This document shows, piece after piece, positions 1 through 10,500 of a DNA stretch of 64,000 bases. The position numbers and the translations under genes were made by a program. Positions within the stretch are counted from its first letter, which is position 1. Every line of letters starts with the position of its first letter. Source of the DNA: Rhynchonema sp. JSB1_4 (Eukaryota; Nematoda; Chromadorea; Monhysterida; Xyalidae). The notes beneath the pieces were generated by a model. It was given only the letters and a program-made list of their open reading frames with translations, ran no database searches and was not told the DNA's origin. The stretch lies in the NCBI GenBank assembly GCA_030248065.1, contig JASAMV010009229.1, forward strand, positions 1 to 64,000. The letters run 5' to 3'.

Positions 1-391
1 GCTGACCATCTGTATGTTACATATACGTATGTCATCGTTGGGTCCGATCGAGTGAAACCCGCCGTTAGTTGGGTCCCGATCAGTTCGGCCCGGGATTGTA
101 GGGACACCAACTGCACATGGGTGTGGTTACTTACCAATGATGCGCGCAACCGACATCAAGCAATGTGTAGGACCCAACCAGATAGAACCGATAAAATGGA
201 ACCTACATATGTACATACATAAGGGGGTTTCATCAAATGGGACCGGATAAAGCTGAAACCGCCGAAATTGAGACCGAATTGGGGCCCGATCACGTGTGGG
301 CCCGAAGCAAACTTTCCGAAGTCCAACTCTCAACAGCCTAAACCGGAACCATTAAAAATTGGGCTCAAAGCTATCGGCTTTGTCAACCAAC

Positions 392-538
392 AGTGAATTA
401 ATTTTGCTGAATCTTCCTGTTTGACAGTTTCATTCGACGTAGTCACGGGCAACTCTTCGTAATCATCGTAGTCCTCGATAATTGAAACATCAGGCGGCAC
501 ATGTGGCACGCCACATTTCATCGACACTGGTGTTTTCG
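392..538 (-). CDS. Gene A exon 2: start of a sushi-like domain
   Basis: The exon follows a good acceptor (TTTTCAG, read on the minus strand) and joins exon 1 in phase (G + CG = Ala). It encodes a segment beginning KTPVSMKCGVPHVPPDV, then an acidic stretch (EDYDDYEELP), and reaches a second cysteine in KLIHC. The CGVP-PP opening followed by a hydrophobic-Cys end looks like the first half of a sushi/CCP domain. The donor is uncertain: CACT before GTTGGT is used here, and GTTGAC four bases later is an alternative. Later exons lie below position 330 or outside the window; a strong donor (GTAAGT) on the minus strand near 136 could end one of them. Confidence 0.5.
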
Positions 539-649
539 CTGAAAATCCGATTCAATTTATTAAAGTTATCCATTACACAATTTAAATTTAATTTAAGCTG
601 TCTTTATTGTCTTTATGTCTATTAATGTCCTTGAATTGCAGAAACAAAC

Positions 650-734
650 CAGTGCTGGAGCCTGTCTTCGCATTGGGCGTTGGACAGCAAGCATTGCCGA
701 TTGCAATCATGTAGCTAATCAGCACCAACAGCAT
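650..734 (-). CDS. Gene A exon 1: signal peptide of a secreted sushi-like protein
   Basis: This is a 28-codon first exon starting at the ATG at 734. The N-terminus MLLVLISYMIAIGNA is a typical short signal peptide, followed by a Cys-Cys pair. The exon ends in phase 1 at a GTTTGT donor, as do most exons of gene B next door. It is read as the start of a third member of the secreted sushi-family cluster, separated from the end of gene B by about 680 bp. An alternative reading, that this is a membrane anchor within a longer exon, is less likely because no good upstream acceptor is visible. Confidence 0.5.
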
Positions 735-1413
735 TATTATTCTTTTTTGGTTGTCGATTGGGAGAGGTGATGAATGTTGAAAACGACTGAATTCCATTCT
801 GTATTGTAATTCCGCAAACAGTACAAAAAGTGAATTAAACGGTTTCTGCCACAATATGCCTGGAGAAAAACTCAATATCTTACCATACTACGTCATGTAA
901 TACAAGAATCGTGGCAGTATGATCTATGTTTTACTATACACATTACGCAATCGGGGTGTGCGAGACATCCACGCTGGAGCATCCCCCCATTTAAAGCGGG
1001 TTATCGCAATTATACCGATTGATAAAGACTATCCCGAAACGATTACATTATCAAGCAGGCAGTTTCACTTCAGATCCCTTCGGTATTCCGTCAAAGTGCG
1101 AAACGAAGCAGGCATAGGTGATAGGTACACCCTTTTGGCACAAGCGCATTATTTATTTTTGATCTGGGGGTGATGTATTTGGGAAACTACAGTACATAAC
1201 ATACATTAGTTTTGCGTTGCACACATCTTTCATGACAATTCTCAAAAAGTTTCCATCTTTTATCGCAGGCGCTTTATGGGTTATTTTTTGTCACAAACAT
1301 AATGTATATATAATTTCTATAGTATGGTACACCGTCCCGTGTTGAAACATCTCCCGGCAATATACAAGTATGATAACTATAAGTAAGATTCTTGTGTGTA
1401 AAAGATGCGCTTC
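735..1413. other. Intergenic stretch between genes A and B
   Basis: This is the 3' flank of gene B and the presumed promoter side of gene A. Apart from a candidate polyadenylation signal at 1152-1157, I see no gene, repeat or strong motif here. Confidence 0.5.
1152..1157 (-). promoter_or_regulatory. Candidate polyadenylation signal of gene B
   Basis: AATAAA on the minus strand (TTTATT as printed), about 260 bp beyond the gene B stop codon and before the start of gene A. It is supported by position only. Confidence 0.4.
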
Positions 1414-1550
1414 TCAGACTGTCGGGTCCGGATACTGACAGATTCGTATTTCGGTCACACCGGCGTCCCCGGCATCGCACCAGTCGCGCAACTCAAACGT
1501 AGTCGTGTCGAGAATGATGTTGTGCGCACAGCCGCCGTTATCATCCGGCT
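1414..1550 (-). CDS. Gene B exon 17: end of the C-type lectin-like domain and stop
   Basis: It begins after the acceptor TGATGTTTCAG with KPDDNGGC, which corresponds to the EPN/QPD loop of sugar-binding lectins, and continues to LRDWC and RICQ, the last conserved cysteines of the fold. The usual WND motif is replaced by LRD, so calcium-dependent sugar binding may be altered. It ends at TGA, giving the C-terminus PDPTV. Confidence 0.85.
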
Positions 1551-4500
1551 CTGAAACATCAGTTGCTTGTGGTGGCCGGGCGATTGGACAAAGCAGGTAT
1601 ATGGGCAAGACCACTTTGAGTCAAAAGCGCAGAACTCTCATTTTGTTCCAATGGCTTAGGCTGAGGCTGATATTAGTATCAGGTTTAGGCTTAGGCTTGC
1701 ACCAAGGCTAGTTTTGTCTCTGGCCTTAGGCTTAGGCCTATTCGTTTTCTTTTGGACTGTGCTCGTTTTCACTTGCTCAAAGTGATCTGGCTCAAACTGG
1801 CTTTGCTCAATTGCCCGTCAGCCATTTGCTTTACGCTTCTTCATGTCCACCCGTGTTTGTACTGGAGTTCTCCATATGGAGCCACACCACAGAGACCTCC
1901 GTGCAGAAAACAATGGGCAGAAAAATTACTATTGAACCAACCGCCGGCTGCCCATGCTCCATTGAAAGCGATCTGAGCTTCACGGCCGTTGCCCGTGTAC
2001 CAGGACCTGTGTGAAATATACATAAGCACCGGTTAAAGAGTATCATAGAGCGCGGTCGCAACAATGTGATGATTCAGATGCACACAACAAACAAAAACAA
2101 AACAGCGTGCACACTGCTGGCGTGTGCGTACACATTTTCCGTTTCGGGCTTATACTGATGTGGTCGACGCAAGTGACGTCCGCGCTGGACGTCGTCGACA
2201 CAACGCGCAATTCTTGCGATCGTGCATGATGTAGACGGCATTAGTATAGTCCAACAACAGCTAATGCAGAATTTATGTCCACTGCGTTGCCTGATCCGCC
2301 AAGCACATAACGCGTGATGCAACATTACAAGCACAGACAGGCAGTCAGCTTGTGTGTGTTGGCTGGCTGCGTGGGTGTGTTTATAATGTAGCATCACGCG
2401 TTATGTGCTTGGCGGATCAGGCAACGCAGTGGACATAAATTCTGCATTAGCTGTTGTTGGACTATATTAGCCCAGATTCAGACACGTCCCAAACTATACT
2501 ATTCAGTACAACCTAAGCTGTAGGCGGTATTCGTACCAAATGTGTTGAAAATTCGAATTACTTTAGCGCGGTTGCCCGTGACCAGTTTGGATCAGACATT
2601 AAAAAGAGGATCACCAACCAAGCTCCTTCAGCGGCCGCCTGAACACCGGCAGTCCAAATGTGCACGCCATTCGGCACTCCAACGGTTCCGTTGAAATAAT
2701 CGACTATGTCCTGATACAAAACGGTGTTCGCGGGCGTCCACAAGTCACCATTCATGAGATAGGGGTGCGCCAGCTCACACGCCGCTGTTGCTGTCGACCA
2801 GGTTTGCTGCAAAAGCAAGCGATATTTATCAAACTTGGTGTGATGTTTCATGGGCTCGATGTACAACATTCACACTTGTGTCAAGTATGTGGCGCCTGGT
2901 GCATTCGCACTGACGAAGTCCTGTTCGTTGAAAACAGCACCAACACTTAATGCTGCTACTGTGACTAAACGCACCGCTCGGCTCATGCACCGTACGCGCA
3001 CTATGCTTCATTTAGCCCCACAGTATGGTGGCGTTTTACGGGCGTTTTAGTCGTTGGAATTTGCGAATACTGCTGTCAAAATGGCACTGGCCATGGTCGC
3101 ACACTTTTGTAACTAACGTCAGTTAGGTCGATTGTGTAACAGACGCCCGAAACGAAGTAGCCGCCTGCGATTCCGCACTGTACGGCGTACTCTGTAAACT
3201 TTGCAGATTTTGTTAGTCTTTGGTTTTCTCTGAGTTTTCACTAGGCTGACATCAGATGTATTATATCATCATGCATATTTGCGCATGCGAATGCCGTTCC
3301 AAAGTGGAAATTTTCTTATTCTTTTCAAAAAAAAACCGATGAACGGTTGTAGTTCTTTTTTTGATCAGTACAATGTGCTTTGCCTATGACCGATCACATA
3401 AACTGTCGCTCCCACAAGGCGTGTAAAACCAATGGTTTCTCAAAAGCGCCCCATGAGAGTTTATGGGAAACGTCGATATATGTAGGTACACATTGTGACT
3501 TCCCTATGTGCACTGCTTGTAGTGGCTCTCTGCCCACGCTATGCACAGATGTGGCGAAACTCTGTTTATGAGTTTGCATGCAGTGATGTCACAGCCCAGC
3601 AATAAGATCTGCTGGTGGGGGCTTTTTGGAGGCAAATTTGCCAGAGGCGTTCGCACTGACGAGCCCTGGGGCCTCGGTCTTGCGAAAGCAGGGCGAAACA
3701 GACCAACGTTACTGCACTCGGTACATGTACCTATAATGCACACATCCTGATTGTCCCAAGTGCCTGCGGCGACACACGTGGTCGTGCGTGACGTAGTGAG
3801 AGCAGCCGGGTTGATCGATTTGCTCATCGCGTTGCCCGCTGGGCACGTTGCCACAACGTAACCGTCGTGGTTGACATAGGCGGTGTTTGAGTGCGGACTA
3901 GTCCACGTGCCCAGCGTCTCCGTGGCGTAGGTGGCCGTCGGGTAGTAGGTGACGAAGCCCGATGCAGGTGCGGCAGTGGCGTCCGTTTTGAGGCACACTG
4001 AAAGAGGTCGTACACGAACGTGTAGGAGTGGCTTCGGTTTGTTACTAAGGGTATTGCAGACGCTTCGCGTGACGGGTAAATCCCTAACTATACTTCGTTC
4101 TCTCAGAGAACAAAGAAGAAATTCTCGCGCGCTGATTGGTCCACGTGCGTTCAACAGCCAATCCGCGCGCGAGAATTTGTTCTTTGTTCTCTGAGAGAAC
4201 GAAGTATAGTTAGGGCCTCGACAACGTGACACGAAACATGCGTGTTAGTTGATGGCTGCTGTTGCGATGAAACATTTGCTGTATACTTTGTTTGGACCGA
4301 GAAACAAAATGAAAAACTACACCTGGTGCACAATCGGCGTTCCACGGCACCCCGAAGCCGGCGTCCCACGTGTCTGCACTCGAGCACATAATATATCTTA
4401 CATCAGCCGGGACCGTAGCGGGCAGATCGTTCCACAAATGGTTGGCCGCACACAGCGCGGTCGCATTGCCTGTCGTCGTGTTCACGTAGTCGGTGTTGGC

Positions 4501-7500
4501 CGTGTAGCCAATCAGCGTCGTCACCGTGTAGTTGCCCGTCGGAAGCAGCGCCACTTCGCACACTGTGCAAGATGGGCCCATGTTAAATATGTATGTAAAC
4601 ATATAGTCCATCCAATAGCTCATGAGACGACAGGAATTTACGGCTTACGGTACCGTTGCCGTGGTGTTTTCGAATCTTTCCGAAAACAACAGAAAGAGCA
4701 AACCGACTGTGCATAAACATGCCCAATTTCTTTTTGCCTTGTTTTCGAAATGTTTCGAAACGCGTGGAACCGTAACAGGCTCGTTTTTTGGACCAGACAC
4801 AGTCTGGTGCATACAGTCTGGTGCATCAAACCTGGTGTGCTTGCTTCGGATCTGTTTTGGTCACGCGACATTATTTACAGGTGCTACTAATCGTGGTCAG
4901 CTTGAAAGTGGTGAGCACACTTTAAAGGCATCAAGCCATGGTTGCTTTCACTTCGCGATTAAGCTATCCACCCCTGGTATTCACCAATGCATAACTGCAA
5001 ATTACCTATCGTGCGTTTAGAAAATCGCATCTGTGTACTGTATGTATACTCTTCGTCTGCCAGCGTCATAGTGAACTTTGACGTTGAAAGGTTTTATGTG
5101 AGCTTTACATTGCATTGTGCATTGTATGTTGCTTGTTGAATGAAGCAGCATGCGCGTGTAGGTATACATATGTACATATTATGTACCTGGCATGCATCCA
5201 ATGCTGCCAATCTGCACGCTGTCCCAATCATTCCCATCCGTGCAGTCAATGGTCTTCGTATCGGTCGGCAACGTTGTGCTAACCGCGTCGTCCCACAAAT
5301 ACCCGGCATTGCACACCACGGTCGCATTGCCCGTCCCGCCCCATACATAGTCACTCAGCGGCGTCGGATCATTCCAGCTGGTGGCGGAATAGAAGACCAC
5401 CCCCCAGCTAGCGTCAGTCGCAGCGCACACTGGAACATCGTATTTGATATATAATCAATAAGGCCATTTGGTGTTTGGTGATGACCATACATGTTGAATT
5501 TGCGGTGTGACAATTACGTCGATGTTGCGGCGTATGAAGTTCATCCACACTACATTATATGCCTAGGACGCTTTAACCCAACCCTGATCCCTGACCACGA
5601 GCAAGAAATTCACGTAACCAATGGTTTGACCATATAGAGGGTCAGAATACAGCAAATCACCCAGTTGTGGTGTGCATAACACCCTTGGGGAGACACTTTT
5701 CAAACGCGTTCCGTAATGCTGATTATGCGTGTATTTGCTGCAGCGGTCACGTGACTGCCAGCCACTCAACACACACGCGTCTAACGTAGTGATCTGCGAA
5801 ATGCAACTAAACTCAACTGGCTGCTGGAGCTGCGTGCGCTTTACGGATCAGGCAACGCGTTTGAAAAGTTTCTTCCAAAAGTATTGTCAGAGTATACAGT
5901 GCGTATAGGCGCGTATACCTGACAAGCATTGGGCCAAGTCGCTGACCACGCCCGGTCCGTCGCAGGTCATGTTCCGCTGTTCGTTGACGTCATCACCGTC
6001 GGCGAACATCCGCATCGAATCACACTGCACCGTCACCAAGTCGGTCAAACCAAACAGATACGACACGCCCGTGCTGGACTGGCCAGCCACGGAGACAGCG
6101 TCACGAACGAATAGAACCTCGATATAGTATTCGACGTGACACACTGCAATGGTAAAGTATGTATGTATATTGCAGTCAAAGTTGGCGATAAGGAACGCAG
6201 ATCAGATCGGTCGTGCGCTTTTGATTGCCCGATTGGTTTTTTCTTTCGAAATTCTTAGCTTATCATTACGGTGGTCAACTCAAGCGGTCAAATCACTTCA
6301 TTAAATCATCAAATCACTTTGTAGAGAGTCGTCAACTAAACTCGAATAATGCCATGACATGTACATCATTATTTCTCACGCTCACACGGAATTGCTGTGA
6401 ATTGACAAAGTGATTTGACCACTGTATGGTGTGATTTGACCATTGTATGGTTTCGTCGTTACTGTCCAGCTTATGCGTGTTGTTGACGTTACCATGTTGC
6501 TTCTGATGCAATAAAAAACTTGAACTTGAACACTGTACTATTAGCCGAAATTCTTCTGATGCATGCGTTCAAATCGGCAGGTACACAATGCGCATGTACC
6601 TATATCTTATGCGTGTGCCGAAGGCCGCACAGTACTGGGTGCAATTTTACGCTGAGCGCCGTAGAGACGCGTATGCAGCTGACCGTTTCTATGCAAGTTT
6701 TTTTGCTGGCAGGTCACAATAGGCCAGTACCAGGGTCTGTGCGTTGCACGGGGAAGTCCGACCGAAATTCCAGTCCACAATGTACTGTAACCAGGGCTAA
6801 TTAGACCCCAGGTTCGGGATCAATATCTCAAAATTTACATATACCACCTGGACCGAATTTTTAGCGAAATCCATTTTCCGAACGAATTCACCCTGATAAA
6901 GAAATTTATAACCGCTGAGCACATGCATTTTTATTTTACCATAAAACTTCATAACTGTTCGACACACACAGACACCCACCGGGGACACACGTGGCGTCTC
7001 GGCTCCAGCCGGCCGGACCCTGATCGCTGGCCACACAGTCCACCTGTATAGCTGAGTATTCATCGAGACCGGCCGCTTCGTCGGCATCGTCTCGCAAATA
7101 GTCAACATCGCAGTACATGTCCACCCAGCCGGCCTCCCAGATCCAGTCCGTCCACGCGCTCTCGCCCGTGTACGCCGACTGGGTCAGGTCCACATTGGTG
7201 CTCGCGATCAACGATACGTCGCACACTGAAATGGGCTCATGGTAATGTCGTCAAATCGTGTCGTCGCACATTTTGTCCTCAAGTCACTATCGTATTATTT
7301 TCGCGCTCATTTGGGGCTTGTGGCCGGCTTTCCCGCACTCCTCCGCACGTGACTCGTTGATTTAGAAGAGATCGCGCGCCCTTTTTCGTAGACAGATTCT
7401 GTGTGCTTTGTGGTTTTTGTGTGTGAAACTCAGTGTTGTGAGACTGTCGTTAACCTTGTTGTGATAAGGCGTCGAGAAAGAAGAACCCGCGGGATCATAT

Positions 7501-10500
7501 TCGTGAAGAGCTTGCGTGAATCGCAACCCCGGAGTGGCCAGTGGCACTCGGCGGGGCCTTTTGTGAGGTTTGGTGCTTTGCCATTATTTGTGTGTTCGAC
7601 CCCGTGTTTCCAGCTTAGGCCCGCCCGATCGTGCCGTGGCCGGGTCTCCAGACGTCAAGAGGAGGCCGTATCGTAAGGTGCCGGGCAGTGCCACGCCTTA
7701 CGGTTACAGGCTCATGTATTATTGTTTTTTTCGACGACTTTGTTTGACGACATGATTTGACGACAAAACTATTTAGCCCTGAAATGCAGTGGTATGTAGG
7801 CCCAAACTCTTGACAGCGCCACCATCACCGGGGGCGGGCGGTTGCGCAACCGTGTATTTGATGTATCTTACGCTCTCAACATCGGTGTGTAAATTCCCTA
7901 TTATTCCCAAAACATGCGTGCGTTAAAAAAACGTTTGCTGTTCGGCGTAAGCACGCAACAAATTGAGGTCAGCCAGCTGGAAGCTGTCACCATCGTGTTT
8001 GGTGGCGCGGCGCAACCACCTCTGGTGGCGGTTGCGTTTTCGAGAATTTGGCCCATACGGGTAGCGGATAAGGCAGCGGGTGACAAAACAGCGGGTGTCT
8101 CGACTTCTGACCCGTTTTTATGTGTACACACATGGGGCGGCTAGGTTAGCGTGGCATCTTTCAAAAAATCTAAGTCAGAGCCGTGGATCGGATCCAATGC
8201 ACAATTTACGGTGCAGCGGTTTTGCCCCCCCCCGCCGTTTTTTGTCAACCCAAACTTGATTAACACGTTTTCATGGCAGACAGTTTTCGGGGTTCAGTAA
8301 AATTATTACCGTACCCGTATGCAAACAGCTCAGTATGCTTACGATATCCACTTGAGGGTATAATATTGATGCCGCTTGTGTAAGAATAATAGTGCAACCG
8401 CACCAATTCGTCGTTAAAACGCACGGCACTAAGACAAAAAAACTTGCCTTGCCAACATTGCCAACCAAGGAACGTCACGTTCCATCCGCCTGCATCCGAA
8501 TGGTCGCACAAGATGTCCTTCATGTCCCCAAACGCACCTGTGCGAATGGGGTATACGTGTGTGCATGTGAACTTTGCGATAATACAATCGAGCCAAATTC
8601 AGGCGCACGACAGCAGTTGCTGCCACCAGATGAAGCAGTTCGGGTTAGTTGAAGATAGGGTGTTCTTCATGTTTTTCAAAGTCAGCAATTAGTCCATAAT
8701 AACGTTATGAATACTTAGAGTATCGGGTTTTGCAACAGCCGGGGATATACAGTGCAGTGACTGTTGCGGTAAAGTCATCCGTTTGCATTATGAACCCCAT
8801 TTTGTCAATTATTATCTATAGTTGTTATACATACAGGGTATGTAAGCCGATCTGAAAACGATCGCTGACACGCATATTAGCCGCTTACCTACAATGTGCC
8901 ACATGCTCCACTGTAAACCGGCCTAAATACAAAAAAAACAGCAACGAGCAAACGTAAAGCTCACTGGTCATCGTCGCGTCACTCCACAACGAGTCCGCAG
9001 GCAAACAGGACACAGTTGCATAGCCATTATTTAGCGCCGATATGTAGGCGGTGTTGGGCATGTACGATGTATAGTACTCGATGGTGACATTCGGTGTACC
9101 GATCTGCGCGACGAGATCGCTGATCAGGCAAACTGAAATGTCGTTGTGCTCGTTTTGGCAAATTTATATGTATGTATGTCCACAATGGATACTTTTGGCC
9201 AATGTACAAGGATGAAATCCAAAATCGCAAGTAACAAGTTTCTGTTGCGCTGGCTAATTCCACACGTTCAGTGCAAGTTATGTTGTATAGTCAAACCTTG
9301 TTGTAAGAAACTTCGTCATAGGAATGCCGCGTTACACAAAACAAATGTCCAATTCCTATAGGATGTGTATAAATAATCCATTATAGAGAATTACTCGTTA
9401 TAAGAAACTAAATTTCATGTCCGAAACCGTTTCTTACAACGAGATGCGACTGTATAGGTTTGAGATTCGGGACGGGGATGGGAGCGGGCCGGACTGGGAT
9501 GCCGAACGAACCCGGATCGCACGTTGCCGTGAACGTCGTGTCCCATTCATAGTGATCAACACACGTGACGTTTCGTATCGTGCTGTCATCCGTCGTACTG
9601 TCGCCGTCACTCCACAAGAACGGCGTTTGACAAATCAGCGATGCTTCGCCCAGATGTTCAACCAACGAATTGTTATTGGTCGATTCGGAGCTGTATGCAG
9701 TCGCCAGCGAATCAGCCACGTTTAGCATCGACTTGACACACACTGAAATAATGGGTACATCACTGCTTGAGTTTGTTGTTGTGCACAATCATGATTGATC
9801 ATGAACATCATCAATCTTTGTGCACATGTGTAGGACATAAGGATCTTCTGCAGCAACACAAATATCCTGAAAAAGCTGTTGAGATGAGAGAAGGGAAAAC
9901 GTTTTTCAGAAAAGTGAAAAGTTGCCCATGAGGTCGAATTTAGATTTGTACGTGCACAGTATTTTTGTCCTATCAAAATCAATCTTTCTTCAAAACTGAT
10001 TAATTTTTCAAACACCCTTAGATATCAAAACACGCTGTAAAACATCAGCCAACCTGGCAGACAGTACACACTGGTCACCGGAACGGTGTTGTTAGTCGGC
10101 AGCCACCATTGTCCGTCAACGCATATGACATCTTGCGTCGCCGGCCCGGAAGCCAGAGTCACGTCCGGGTGCTCGGCGCCAAAGATCAGCTGTTCAAACG
10201 TGCCATCGCACGCGTCACTGAACATTATCGACACCTGAATCAGCAATGCGATCGTAAACGCATCATGTACACGGGAGTTTGTCGGCTAGCTTCCTCTCTC
10301 CCACACGAATTGTGCCCCATGGGGCTCAATTCGGCAGATTTTCCACTCATTGCGAGTGTGGGGTGCCGTCCATTGGTGGTTCGAGGGGGCCACAGGGGCC
10401 TAGGTCCCCTTTGATCAAAGTGGCCCCTGAAGGGGGGCACCCGGAGATAAGAAGGAAAAAGGACGCCAAATCGCAGGTTTTTTCACTTTAATACACTTCA

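Noticed and set aside
1..300. Repeated GGGTCC/GGACCC and CCCGATCA words at the left edge
   Set aside because: They suggest a decayed inverted repeat, but no ends or target duplication can be fixed within the window.
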